DNA of 64,000 bases from DATMER01 sp040349255 (GTDB lineage: Bacteria; Acidobacteriota; Thermoanaerobaculia; Multivoradales; UBA5704): the NCBI GenBank assembly GCA_040349255.1, contig JBEQUE010000231.1, positions 1 through 64,000 on the forward strand, written 5' to 3'. A model generated the notes under the pieces. The model saw nothing but the letters and a program-made list of their open reading frames with translations. It ran no database searches and was not told where the DNA came from. Positions 26,259 through 34,332 of the stretch are shown here, piece after piece (the first letter of the stretch is position 1; each line of letters opens with the position of its first letter). Position numbers and translations under genes: made by a program.

Positions 26259-26297
26259 CCGAGCTGAAGCTCGGCGCTCCCAGGGGGTGAGCTGAGT
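26259..26297 (+). promoter_or_regulatory. infC leader: hairpin and Shine-Dalgarno placed for an ATC start
   Basis: A perfect 6-bp hairpin (CCGAGC, TGAA loop, GCTCGG, 26259-26274) is followed by GGGGGTGAG (about 26283-26291), a close match to the anti-Shine-Dalgarno complement. The spacing of 6-8 bases points to ATC at 26298 as the initiation codon. The in-frame CTG at 26292 is too close to the ribosome-binding site. Confidence 0.6.
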
Positions 26298-26852
26298 ATC
26301 GACAAAGCCACGCGGATCAACGAGCGGATCCGGGTACGAGAGGTGAGGCTGGTGGACGGCGACGGCTCCCAGGCCGGGATCGTCCCGATCGAGGAGGCCC
26401 TTCGGCGTGCCCAGGAGCAGGGGCTGGACCTGGTCGAGGTCGCCCCGACGGCCAAGCCGCCGGTCTGCCGCATCATGGACTTCGGCAAGTTCCTCTACCA
26501 GCAGAAGAAGAAGGCGCACGAGTCCAAGAAGAAGCAGAAGATCATCCAGGTCAAGGAAGTCAAGTTCCGTCCGAACATCGACGAGCACGACTACGACTTC
26601 AAGCTGAAGAACGCGCTCCGTTTTCTGGAGGAGGGGGACAAGGTCAAGGCGACCGTCCAGTTCCGGGGACGCGAGATGGCCCGCCAGGATCTCGGCCACA
26701 AGCTGATCCGGCGATTGGCGGAAGACTTGGGGGAGGCGGCAGTGTTAGAATCGTCGCCCGAAATGGCGGGGAACCGGATGCACGTGATCTTCGGACCGCC
26801 GCGCCATGCGGTGAAGAAAGAGACCCCCTCGGGGAAACAGGAAGCGGTCTGA
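26298..26852 (+). CDS. infC: translation initiation factor IF-3, apparent ATC start codon
   Basis: IF-3 keeps the 30S subunit selective for initiator tRNA and proper start codons. From ATC 26298 the protein is 184 residues: (M)DKATRINERIRVREVRLVDGDG, the conserved N-terminus (INE-IR---VR), then the linker (FGKFLYQQKKKAHESKKKQK) and C-terminal domain (EVKFRPNIDEHDYDFKLKNALRFLEEGDKVK, FRGREM). No ATG, GTG or TTG exists in frame between the upstream TGA and INERIR; the first is GTG 26343, which would delete the conserved start. Rare AUU/AUC/AUA starts in infC are established and mediate autorepression, so this fits. It is 71 bases after thrS and precedes rpmI. Confidence 0.9.
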   Translation: MDKATRINERIRVREVRLVDGDGSQAGIVPIEEALRRAQEQGLDLVEVAPTAKPPVCRIMDFGKFLYQQKKKAHESKKKQKIIQVKEVKFRPNIDEHDYDFKLKNALRFLEEGDKVKATVQFRGREMARQDLGHKLIRRLAEDLGEAAVLESSPEMAGNRMHVIFGPPRHAVKKETPSGKQEAV

Positions 26853-26885
26853 GCGGACCGCCCAGGATAAGGAAGGAGGTAACCC

Positions 26886-27080
26886 TTGCCCAAGCAGAAG
26901 ACGCACAAGGGTGCCGCGAAGCGATTCAAGGTCACGGCCGGTGGCAAGGTGATTCGGCATCAGTCGATGCACAGCCACATCCTGACCAAGAAGACCACGA
27001 AGCGGAAGCGCAACCTGCGCAAAGCCGTCGAGGTCTCGCCCGCCTTCGCCGACACGCTGAAGAGAATGCTGCACCAGTAG
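26886..27080 (+). CDS. rpmI: 50S ribosomal protein L35
   Basis: A 64-residue basic protein, PKQKTHKGAAKRFKVTAGGKV at the start, with the typical HILTKKTTKRKRNLRK segment. It starts at TTG 26886 with AAGGAGGT seven bases upstream. A 6-bp hairpin (26844-26861) spans the infC stop and ends in the short intergenic space. Structural protein of the large ribosomal subunit; co-transcribed with infC and rplT. Length is normal. Confidence 0.97.
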   Translation: MPKQKTHKGAAKRFKVTAGGKVIRHQSMHSHILTKKTTKRKRNLRKAVEVSPAFADTLKRMLHQ

Positions 27081-27249
27081 TCCGCGGCTCCCCGTTCCAG
27101 ATGGTCACAGGGGAGCCATCAGCCCTGAAATCGATCGCCCGGCGGGAAGGGAACCTGTCCGTCGGAGATCGCGGCCCCCGGCTCTCGAGAGCCGCGCGGG
27201 TCTTACCCGCTTTCCCGCAGCCCGGGAGAGCTGAAACGAGGTTCGAGAC
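27081..27249 (+). promoter_or_regulatory. structured leader between rpmI and rplT
   Basis: The 169-base gap is long for this gene pair and holds three perfect inverted repeats: GGCTCCCC/GGGGAGCC (27086-27093 and 27110-27117), the palindrome CGGCTCTCGAGAGCCG (27179-27194), and GCGGGT-CTT-ACCCGC (27196-27210) followed by TTTCCCGC. In E. coli and Bacillus this operon is autoregulated by L20 binding to or terminating within leader RNA; a similar role here is inferred. No complete terminator U-tract is present. Confidence 0.5.
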
Positions 27250-27630
27250 ATGGCACGTGTCAAGCGTGGTACCAAGCGCGTCCAGCGCCGCAAGAAGATC
27301 CTGGGTCTTGCCAAGGGCTATTACGGCACCAAGTCCAAGGCCCACCGCATGGCCAAACAGGCGGTCGACAAGTCGCTCGGCTATGCCTACCGCGACCGCC
27401 GTCAGAAGAAGCGCCAGCTCCGCAGCCTGTGGATCATCCGCATCAACGCGGCGGCCCGGCTGCACGGCCTCAACTACAGCCGCCTGATCGCCGGCTTGAA
27501 GGCCGCCGGCTCCGACCTCGACCGCAAGGTCCTGGCCGACATCGCCGTCCACGACGCGACGGCCTTCGGCACCCTCGCGGAAGCGGCGAAGAAGGCGCTC
27601 GACAACCAGCAGCCCGAGCAGCGCGGATGA
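27250..27630 (+). CDS. rplT: 50S ribosomal protein L20
   Basis: A 126-residue protein beginning MARVKRGTKRVQRRKKILGLAKGYYGTKSK, the universal L20 N-terminus, with RQKKRQLRSLWIIRINAAAR and LNYSRLIAGLKAAG in the C-terminal domain. It binds 23S rRNA early in assembly and is also the repressor of its own operon in well-studied bacteria. The ribosome-binding site (GAGG, eight bases upstream) is modest, and a structured leader precedes it. The stop overlaps the pheS start as ATGA. Confidence 0.97.
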   Translation: MARVKRGTKRVQRRKKILGLAKGYYGTKSKAHRMAKQAVDKSLGYAYRDRRQKKRQLRSLWIIRINAAARLHGLNYSRLIAGLKAAGSDLDRKVLADIAVHDATAFGTLAEAAKKALDNQQPEQRG

Positions 27631-28649
27631 CGCAGATCGACGAGCTCGCCTCGCGCTTCGAGCGCGAGGCGGCCGCCGCCTCCGACCGCGCCGCCTGGGA
27701 GGAGCTCCGCGTCCGCTGGATCGGGCGCAAGCAGGGGCTCGTGCGCGCCGCGCTCGACGGCATCAAGTCTGTCGAGCCGGCCGAGCGCCGCGCCTACGGC
27801 GAGGCCGTCAACCGCCTCAAGGAGACGGTGGAGCAGCGCCTCGCCGGGATGGACGAAAGCCTCGCCGCCCGCGAGCGGGAGACCGCGCGCCGCGGCGCCG
27901 CCGTGGACGTGACGCTCCCCGGCCGCCGGCCGTCCCTGGGCTCGATCCACCCGGTCACCCGCGTCGTCCGCGAGATGACGCAGATCTTCGGCGAGTTGGG
28001 CTATAGCGTCGCCGAAGGGCCCGAGGCCGAGACGGACTACCTCAACTTCGGCGCCCTGAACTTCCCGGCCGACCACCCGGCGCGGGACACCCAGGACACG
28101 TTCTTTCTCCGGAGCGGCCATCTGCTGCGCACCCACACGTCGCCGGTCCAGATCCGGACGATGCTGTCGCGCAAGCCGCCGATCCGCGTGATCTGCCCGG
28201 GCCGCGTGTACCGCAACGACAACGACCTCCGGCACTCGCCGATGTTCCACCAGGTGGAGCTGCTGGCCGTGGACGAAGGGCTGACCGTCGGCCATCTCAA
28301 GGGGACGCTGCTCGCGTTCCTGCGCCGCCTGTTCGCGCCGGACACCGAAATCCGGCTGCGTCCGAGCTTCTTTCCGTTCACCGAGCCTTCGGCCGAGGTG
28401 GACATCACCTGCCAGATCTGCAAGGGCACGGGCTGTCCGACCTGCTCCGGCACCGGCTGGATGGAGCTGCTCGGCTGCGGCATGGTGGACCCGCGGGTGC
28501 TCGACGAGTGCGGCATCGATCCGGGTCGCTACTCCGGCTTCGCCTTCGGCATGGGGAGCGACCGCGTGGCCATGAACCGGTACAACATCCCGAACATCCG
28601 GACGTTCTTCGACAACGACGAGCGTCTCCTGCGGCAGGTGCGCGGCTGA
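27627..28649 (+). CDS. pheS: phenylalanyl-tRNA synthetase alpha subunit
   Basis: A 340-residue catalytic subunit of the alpha2-beta2 enzyme that charges tRNA-Phe. It starts at ATG 27627, coupled to rplT. The N-terminal coiled coil is residues 1-90. The class II core has HPVTRVVREMTQIFGELGY (motif 1 region), RVYRNDNDLRHSPMFHQVE (motif 2), FFPFTEPSAEVDI, and GFAFGMGSDRVAMNRYNI (motif 3). A Cys-rich insertion CQICKGTGCPTCSGTGW (near residue 255) could bind zinc and is seen in PheS of several phyla. Full length. The next gene starts within the stop (TGATG). Confidence 0.97.
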   Translation: MTQIDELASRFEREAAAASDRAAWEELRVRWIGRKQGLVRAALDGIKSVEPAERRAYGEAVNRLKETVEQRLAGMDESLAARERETARRGAAVDVTLPGRRPSLGSIHPVTRVVREMTQIFGELGYSVAEGPEAETDYLNFGALNFPADHPARDTQDTFFLRSGHLLRTHTSPVQIRTMLSRKPPIRVICPGRVYRNDNDLRHSPMFHQVELLAVDEGLTVGHLKGTLLAFLRRLFAPDTEIRLRPSFFPFTEPSAEVDITCQICKGTGCPTCSGTGWMELLGCGMVDPRVLDECGIDPGRYSGFAFGMGSDRVAMNRYNIPNIRTFFDNDERLLRQVRG

Positions 28650-30700
28650 TGCTGTTCTCGAAGAGCTGGCTCGCCGAGTACGTGGACCTCCCCGAATCCA
28701 CGGAGGAGATCTCGCGCCGCCTGACCGACGTCGGCCTGGCCATCGAGGGGACCGAGGATCATGGCGAAGACGTGCGGTTCGACGTCGAGGTCACCTCGAA
28801 CCGGGTCGACTGCATGAACCACCTGGGCGTGGCCCGGGAGCTGGCCGTGATCTATGGCCAGCCGCTCCGGATGCCGCCCGTGGCTCCTCCGGAAGGGGTG
28901 GAGCGGGTCGGGGACGCCACCCGGGTGGACATCGAGGACGAGGAGGGTTGTCCGCGCTTCGTCGCCCGCGTCGTGCGCGGCGTGAAGATCGGCCCCAGCC
29001 CGGACTGGCTGCGGAAGCGCCTGGAGTCGATCGGCTCGCGCTCCATCAACAACGTGGTGGACGTGACGAACTTCATCCTCTGGGAGATGGGCCAGCCGCT
29101 CCACGCCTATGACCTGGCGAAGCTGGAGGAGCACCGTCTGGTGGTCCGCCGGGCGCGCGAAGGCGAGACGCTGGTCACGCTCGACGGCGTCGAGCGCAAG
29201 CTCGACCCCGAGATGCTGGTGATCGCCGACGCCGTCCGCCCGGTGGGCCTGGGCGGCGTCATGGGCGGCGCCGACAGCGAGGTCACCGACGCCACCACGG
29301 ACATCCTGATCGAGGGCGCCCATTTCGACCGCCGGCGCGTGCGCGTCGCGGCCCGCGCGCTCGGCATGCACACCGACGCCAGCCACCGCTTCGAGCGCGG
29401 TGCCGACCCCGGGTCCTGCCTGGACGGCGTGACGCGGGCGGCGAGGCTCATCGCGGAGATCGCCGGCGGCACGGTGCTCGCCGGGGCGATCGACGTGCGC
29501 CGTGCAAACTTTCCCGTTTCGCGCAGCGGCCGGCTCGACCTCGACCGCCTCGACGCCTTCGCCGGCGCCCCCATCCCCGCGGCCGACTCCGAGCGCTGGT
29601 TGACCGGCCTGGGCTTCGGGGTGACGCGCGCCGGGGAGCGCCTCTGGGACGTGACCGTCCCGACCTGGCGCCTGTACGACTTCCAGCCGCGGCCGGACGG
29701 CTCGGCCTACGAGCAGGATCTGTTCGAGGAGTCGATCCGCCACTTCGGCTTCGCCAACATCCCCGCGGCCCTGCCGGGGATCCCGGGCGCCGATGCCCCG
29801 CGGACGCCGCGCCAGATCCTGCGCGAGAAGGTCCGCGACCTCCTGGCCGCCTCGGGCTACGCAGAGACGGTGAGCTTCTCCTTCCAGTCGCCGGAGATGG
29901 ACGCGGCTTTCCCGAGCCTGCGGCCCGAGGCGAAGCCCATGCCTCTCGCCAACCCGCTCTCGGACCGCTATTCGGTCATGCGGCGCTCGCTCCTGCCGAA
30001 CCTGGTCGAGGTGGCGCGGTTCAACCAGCGCCGCGGCCTGCCCGCGGTGCGGGTGTTCGAGATCGCGACCGTGTTCTACGAGAACCCGTCCGAGAAGGTG
30101 CCGGACCAGCCGGAGCTCGTCGCCCTGATCTGCGGAGGAATCGTGGGCTCGCCCTGGCAGCGCGAGGTCGATCTCGACCTCTTCGACCTGAAGGGCGCGG
30201 TCGAGGCCCTGGCCGAGGTGGCCGGCGTTCGCCTGGAAGCCCGTCCCGCGGCCCTGACCGGCCTGCTCGAAGGCAGCTCCGCCGAGCTGGTCCGGGACGG
30301 CAAGCGGATCGGCTGGTTCGGACGGGTGGCCGAGGAAGAGGGCTATCCGCTCTACGCGGCCGAGATCGCGCTCGACGGGCTGGAGGGCGGCGACATCAGC
30401 CTGCAGGTCGAGGCGCCCTCGCGCTTCCCGGGCATCGACGCCGACCTCACCCTGACCCACTCCGTGGAGACCGCCTGGGCCGAGATCGACCGGACGATCG
30501 CCGGGCATCGTCCGGCGGACCTGGTCTCCTGGGAGATGACGGTCCGCTATCAGGGTCAGGGAGTGCCGGAGGGGGCGATCAATACGACCGTCCACTTCCT
30601 CTACAACTCGCCCGAGCGCTCGCTGACGCAGGAGGAGGTCAACGAGCGGCAGCTCGCCCTGGCCGCCGAGCTTCAGCGGCGTTTCGGCTGGAAGGATTAG
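28649..30700 (+). CDS. pheT: phenylalanyl-tRNA synthetase beta subunit, short form
   Basis: A 683-residue subunit. Compared with the roughly 800-residue E. coli protein it lacks the EMAP/OB tRNA-binding insertion after the first 40 residues; the sequence passes directly from FSKSWLAEYVDLPESTEEI to FDVEVTSNRVDCMNHLGVARELA. It retains the B3/B4 editing domain (SRSINNVVDVTNFILWEMGQPLHAYD), the B5 region, the catalytic-like core (NPLSDRYSVMRRSLLPNL) and the C-terminal anticodon domain (FPGIDADLTLTHSVETAWAEID). Short PheT forms occur in several bacteria. The start overlaps pheS by one base. Confidence 0.95.
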   Translation: MLFSKSWLAEYVDLPESTEEISRRLTDVGLAIEGTEDHGEDVRFDVEVTSNRVDCMNHLGVARELAVIYGQPLRMPPVAPPEGVERVGDATRVDIEDEEGCPRFVARVVRGVKIGPSPDWLRKRLESIGSRSINNVVDVTNFILWEMGQPLHAYDLAKLEEHRLVVRRAREGETLVTLDGVERKLDPEMLVIADAVRPVGLGGVMGGADSEVTDATTDILIEGAHFDRRRVRVAARALGMHTDASHRFERGADPGSCLDGVTRAARLIAEIAGGTVLAGAIDVRRANFPVSRSGRLDLDRLDAFAGAPIPAADSERWLTGLGFGVTRAGERLWDVTVPTWRLYDFQPRPDGSAYEQDLFEESIRHFGFANIPAALPGIPGADAPRTPRQILREKVRDLLAASGYAETVSFSFQSPEMDAAFPSLRPEAKPMPLANPLSDRYSVMRRSLLPNLVEVARFNQRRGLPAVRVFEIATVFYENPSEKVPDQPELVALICGGIVGSPWQREVDLDLFDLKGAVEALAEVAGVRLEARPAALTGLLEGSSAELVRDGKRIGWFGRVAEEEGYPLYAAEIALDGLEGGDISLQVEAPSRFPGIDADLTLTHSVETAWAEIDRTIAGHRPADLVSWEMTVRYQGQGVPEGAINTTVHFLYNSPERSLTQEEVNERQLALAAELQRRFGWKD

Positions 30701-30710
30701 GAGAAGGACC

Positions 30711-30938
30711 TTGGCGATCGAGTGGCTTGACGAGTTGGAGACCCGCGTCCGCGAGGCCTCGGCGCGGCTGGGAGAGTTGACGGAGGAGAACCGCGAGCTC
30801 CGGGCGCGCGTCCAGGAGCTGGAGACGAAGCTCGCGGCGGCGGGAGAGGGCGCGGACGACGGCGCCTGGGAGAGGGAGCGCGAGGAGATCCGCGGCCGGG
30901 TCGAGAGGCTGTCGCAGCAGCTCGAAGGGTTGCTTTAA
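30711..30938 (+). CDS. small coiled-coil protein (ZapB-like)
   Basis: A 75-residue, almost wholly helical, acidic protein (LDELETRVREASARLGELTEENRELRARVQELETKL, then ERLSQQLEGLL), starting at TTG 30711 with GGAGAAGG upstream. Length and heptad pattern resemble the ZapB cell-division protein. The zapA gene about 1.2 kb downstream makes a division role attractive, but such short coiled coils are hard to assign. It lies ten bases after pheT and its stop overlaps the stop of convergent pyrD by four bases. Confidence 0.65.
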   Translation: MAIEWLDELETRVREASARLGELTEENRELRARVQELETKLAAAGEGADDGAWEREREEIRGRVERLSQQLEGLL

Positions 30939-31990
30939 CGATCGGCCCCGATCACCTCGGCGATCCCCTTCACCCCGTCCCGCTCCATCAATGCCAGCAG
31001 CTCCTCGTTGATCCGGCGGACGAGCGACGGCCCCTGGTAGATGAGGGCCGTGTAGACCTGGACGAGCGAGGCCCCGGCGCGCAGCCGCCGCCAGGCCTCC
31101 GCTCCCGACCCGATGCCGCCGACGCTGACCAGAAGCGTCCGGCCGAAGAGGCGTCGGGCTACCGCGTCGAACACCTGGAAGCTCTTCTCCGTCAGGACCT
31201 TCCCCGAAAGCCCTCCGAAGTCCTTCGCGCCCGGCAGGAGCGAGTAGTCGGTCGTCGTGTTGGTGGCGATGATCCCGTATGCCCCGGCGTCCACCGCGGC
31301 CTCCGAGAGATCCGCCGCGGCCTCCGGATCCAGGTCCGGGGCGATCTTGACCAGGACCGGCTTCGCCGTCAGCTCCCGGGCCGCGCCGAGCAGCGTGCGG
31401 ACGAAGGCCTCGTTCTGGAGGTCGCGCAGACCGGGAGTGTTCGGCGACGACAGGTTGACCACCAGGTAGTCGGCCAGGTCGGCGAGCCCGCGGATCAGCA
31501 TGGCGTAATCGTCGAGCGTGCGCTCGGGAGGCGTCGCCTTGTTCCTTCCGATGTTGATCCCGAGCGGGACCGACAGCGGGAGAGACCCGGCGAGATTCTT
31601 CCGTAGCGCCGCCATGCCGTGGTTGTTGAAGCCCATGGCGTTCTGGAGCGTCTCGGCGGCTGGGTGGCGGAACAGACGCGGCCGGGCGTTGCCGGGCTGG
31701 GCGAGCGGCGTGACCGTGCCCACCTCCACGAAGCCGAAGCCGAGCGCGGCGAGACCCCGGACGGCGACGCCGTCCTTGTCGAGCCCGGCGGCGAGGCCGA
31801 CCGGGTTGGGAACCTCGCGGCCGAAGAAGGTCTGGCGCAGGCGGGGGTCCGCCACGAGATTCCGCCGCGCGAGGAGACCGTGGACCGGCGGCAGAGCCTG
31901 GACGGTCCGCAGCGCGGCCATGCCGGCGGCGTGCCCGGACTCGGCGTCGAGCCGGAAGAGGAGACTCCGGAGGAGAGGGTAGACGGCCAT
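30935..31990 (-). CDS. pyrD: dihydroorotate dehydrogenase (quinone), class 2
   Basis: A 351-residue membrane-associated flavoenzyme of pyrimidine synthesis that oxidises dihydroorotate to orotate with quinone. The N-terminal amphipathic segment (YPLLRSLLFRLDAESGHA) marks class 2. FMN-site motifs are GLAAGLDKDG, GFVEVGTVTPLAQPGN and NAMGFNNHG. The active-site loop NLSSPNTPGLRDLQ supplies the catalytic Ser, and further motifs are KIAPDLD, TNTT and VGGIGSG. Length is normal. It converges with the coiled-coil gene (4-bp overlap) and diverges from zapA. Confidence 0.96.
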   Translation of the reverse strand: MAVYPLLRSLLFRLDAESGHAAGMAALRTVQALPPVHGLLARRNLVADPRLRQTFFGREVPNPVGLAAGLDKDGVAVRGLAALGFGFVEVGTVTPLAQPGNARPRLFRHPAAETLQNAMGFNNHGMAALRKNLAGSLPLSVPLGINIGRNKATPPERTLDDYAMLIRGLADLADYLVVNLSSPNTPGLRDLQNEAFVRTLLGAARELTAKPVLVKIAPDLDPEAAADLSEAAVDAGAYGIIATNTTTDYSLLPGAKDFGGLSGKVLTEKSFQVFDAVARRLFGRTLLVSVGGIGSGAEAWRRLRAGASLVQVYTALIYQGPSLVRRINEELLALMERDGVKGIAEVIGADR

Positions 31991-32049
31991 CTTCGAGCGG
32001 CCGATTCTACCCCCTGGACCCCTTGCCTGGACGGGCGCCGGAGTGTGCT

Positions 32050-32055
32050 ATAGTG
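32050..32055 (+). promoter_or_regulatory. extended -10 promoter element upstream of zapA
   Basis: TGC immediately before TATAGT gives an extended -10 box (TGnTATAGT). No good -35 hexamer is present at 17 bp (TGGACG is nearest), as expected for extended -10 promoters. The expected transcript start is near 32062, giving a leader of about 65 bases before zapA. Confidence 0.5.
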
Positions 32056-32127
32056 CTGCCCAAGCCAAACCGCTGGCAGAACGTAACTTGCTGCCCGGTC
32101 GGGCGTTAGGACGGGGATACGAGCGCC

Positions 32128-32415
32128 ATGCCTCCAACCAATACAGAGGTTGAGATCTTTGGGGCGGTGTACCGCGTCCGTGGAGCGGAAGACGATAGCG
32201 GGTACCTCCAGGGCCTGGCGGGCCTCGTCGATCGCAAGATGCGGGAGGTCGCCCAGCATGTGAAGGGCGATCCGACCCGGATCGCGGTCCTGGCGGCACT
32301 CAATCTGGCAGACGAGCTGTTCCGGGTACAGAAACAGCAGGAAGGGGAACGGGTCGAGATCCGGGAGAAGGTGGCGGAGCTGACCGAGGAATTGAGCCAG
32401 GCCCTCAGCGGTTGA
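32128..32415 (+). CDS. zapA: cell division protein ZapA
   Basis: A 95-residue protein with the ZapA fold: EVEIFGAVYRVRGAEDDSGYLQGLAGLVDRKMREVAQ, then TRIAVLAALNLADELFRVQ and a C-terminal coiled coil. ZapA cross-links FtsZ filaments at the division site. The gene is followed immediately by a structured RNA that I take to be 6S RNA, the same order as zapA-ssrS in E. coli and other bacteria. Confidence 0.9.
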   Translation: MPPTNTEVEIFGAVYRVRGAEDDSGYLQGLAGLVDRKMREVAQHVKGDPTRIAVLAALNLADELFRVQKQQEGERVEIREKVAELTEELSQALSG

Positions 32416-32452
32416 GAGGGAGGCCGGCTTCCGGGCTCTGCCAGCTCAGAGA

Positions 32453-32458
32453 TATGAT
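32453..32458 (+). promoter_or_regulatory. -10 box of the presumed 6S RNA promoter
   Basis: TATGAT lies seven bases before the predicted RNA start near 32465. No TTGACA-type -35 box lies 16-18 bp upstream, so either the promoter relies on the -10 box or the RNA is processed from the zapA transcript. Confidence 0.4.
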
Positions 32459-32464
32459 GAATCT

Positions 32465-32665
32465 AGGGTTTGCATCCCCTGTGTGGTTCGTGGCGGGTAC
32501 CACGAATGTAGAACCAACATTCTTACCCAGGGAGTCTTTTACCCGCGTGGCCTGTGCCAGCCCCGCAAGAACGGGGACGCTAACGGCTCGTGGAGCGGAC
32601 ACCCACCTGGCGCGTTTCAGGTTCTAAACGCTGCGGCCCTCCACGGCCGCACAGGGGATGCCTTT
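32465..32665 (+). ncRNA. ssrS: 6S RNA (RNA polymerase regulator), probable
   Basis: About 200 bases without a credible ORF. The two ends pair over at least 12 bp (GCATCCCCTGTG at 32472-32483 with CACAGGGGATGC near 32650-32661) and likely further into the flanking AGGGTTT/CCTTTAAT. Inside, TAGAACC near 32508 pairs with GGTTCTA near 32621, leaving a central open region whose 5' side has the hairpin TTCGTGG-CACGAA type and whose 3' side has GCGGCC-CTCCAC-GGCCGC. A long rod with a central bubble, about 200 bases long and downstream of zapA, is the 6S RNA signature. 6S RNA mimics an open promoter and inhibits sigma70 polymerase. The assignment rests on structure and context, not on a covariance search. 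Confidence 0.7.
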
Positions 32666-32755
32666 AATCTTGTCGTCATGACCCTCCCGGCGGAGGGGGC
32701 TCTCCCGAATTCGACCGGTTTCCTTCCCGTTCCCTGAGATCAGGGGGGTGGACCG

Positions 32756-34330
32756 GTGAACACCGAGACGATTCTGGCCCTGGTTGCTGCGGTGCTCCTG
32801 ATCGCCGCGGGAGTGGGGGCCTACCTGATAATCCGCTCGGCCAACAAGGCCTCGCAGCGGAAACTGGACGAGGCTCGCATCCAGGCCGAGAAGATGGCCC
32901 AGGAGGCCGAGCGCGCCGGCGAGACCCGGATGCGGGAGGCTGAATTCGCCGCCAAGGAGAAGCTGCTCCAGGCCCGCACCGAGTTCGAGTCGGCGTCGCG
33001 CAAGCGGCGCGCCGAGCTGGAGGCCCTGGAGCGCCGCCTCACCCAGAAGGAAGACAACCTCGACAAGCGCACGGACGAGAACACCCGGCGCGAGAAGGAC
33101 CTCAACCAGCAGGAGCGCACCCTCACCGGCCGCGAGAAGACGCTGGAGAAGAAGGAATCCGACCTCGACCGCATGGTGGAGGAGGAGCGCACCAAGCTGG
33201 AGCACATCGCCGGCCTCACCGGCCAGCAGGCCCGCGACGAGCTGGTCCGGATGATGGAGGACGAGGCGCGCATCGAGGCCGCCCATATCGTCAAGCGCAT
33301 CGAGGACGAGGCCCGCGAGCAGGCCAACAAGCAGGCGCAGCGGATCATCGGCATGGCGGTCCAGCGCTCCGCGTCGGACTACGTGTCCGAGACCACGGTC
33401 TCGGTCGTCATGCTGCCGAACGACGAGATGAAGGGGCGCATCATCGGCCGCGAAGGCCGCAACATCCGGGCCCTGGAGACCGCGACGGGCGTCGACCTGA
33501 TCGTCGACGACACGCCCGAGGCGGTGATCCTCTCCGGCTTCGACCCGTTCCGCCGCGAGGTCGCCCGCGTCGCCCTGGAGCGGCTCATCGTCGATGGCCG
33601 CATCCACCCGGCGCGCATCGAGGAGATCGTCGAGAAGGTCAAAGCCGAGTTCGAGCAGAAGATTCTCCAGGAAGGCGAGGCCGCGCTCCTCGAGCTGGGC
33701 ATCCCGGGCATGCACCCGGAGCTGGTCAAGCTGCTCGGCCGCCTGCGCTACCGCACCTCGTACGGCCAGAACGTCCTCAATCACAGCAAGGAGGTCGCCT
33801 TCCTGGCCGGCACCATGGCTGCCGAGCTCAAGGCGAACATCCAGGTCGCGCGCCGGGCCGGCCTGGTGCACGACATCGGCAAGGCGATCGACCGCGAGAT
33901 GGACGGCACCCACCTGCAGATCGGCATCGACCTGCTGCGCAAGTACGGCGAGACCGAGGAGGTCGTGCACGGCATGGCCTGCCACCACGGCGACTACGAT
34001 CCGCAGACCGTGGAAGCCGTGCTGGTCACCGCGGCCGACGCGCTCTCCGCCGCCCGGCCCGGCGCCCGGCGCGAGGTCCTGGAGACCTACGTCAAGCGCC
34101 TGGAGAAGCTGGAGGAGATCGCCCAGGGCTTCAAGGGCGTGCAGAAGACCTTCGCCATCCAGGCCGGCCGCGAGATCCGGATCATCGTGGACAGCGGCAA
34201 GATCAGCGACGAGCAGGCGCTCTGGCTGTCGAAGGACATCGCGCGCAAGGTGGAGGCGGAGCTGACCTACCCCGGCCAGATCAAGGTCACGGTGATCCGC
34301 GAGACCCGGTCCGTGGAGTACGCCCGCTAG
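32756..34330 (+). CDS. rny: ribonuclease Y
   Basis: A 524-residue membrane-anchored endoribonuclease that starts mRNA decay. It has an N-terminal transmembrane helix (LALVAAVLLIAAGVGAYLII, residues 6-25) and a long charged coiled coil to about residue 190. The KH domain is MLPNDEMKGRIIGREGRNIRAL. The HD domain has HSKEVAFLAG, the metal motif HDIGKAID and ACHHGDYDP, and the C-terminal end is typical (PGQIKVTVIRETRSVEYAR). Start GTG 32756 with GGGGGGTGG upstream. Length matches the family. Located next to the ymdB-like gene, as in Firmicutes. Confidence 0.96.
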   Translation: MNTETILALVAAVLLIAAGVGAYLIIRSANKASQRKLDEARIQAEKMAQEAERAGETRMREAEFAAKEKLLQARTEFESASRKRRAELEALERRLTQKEDNLDKRTDENTRREKDLNQQERTLTGREKTLEKKESDLDRMVEEERTKLEHIAGLTGQQARDELVRMMEDEARIEAAHIVKRIEDEAREQANKQAQRIIGMAVQRSASDYVSETTVSVVMLPNDEMKGRIIGREGRNIRALETATGVDLIVDDTPEAVILSGFDPFRREVARVALERLIVDGRIHPARIEEIVEKVKAEFEQKILQEGEAALLELGIPGMHPELVKLLGRLRYRTSYGQNVLNHSKEVAFLAGTMAAELKANIQVARRAGLVHDIGKAIDREMDGTHLQIGIDLLRKYGETEEVVHGMACHHGDYDPQTVEAVLVTAADALSAARPGARREVLETYVKRLEKLEEIAQGFKGVQKTFAIQAGREIRIIVDSGKISDEQALWLSKDIARKVEAELTYPGQIKVTVIRETRSVEYAR

Positions 34331-34332
34331 CC

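Noticed and set aside
32412..32737. Short plus-strand ORFs in the zapA-rny spacer
   Set aside because: They overlap the strongly self-paired RNA and have no conserved protein features; the 6S RNA explanation is better.
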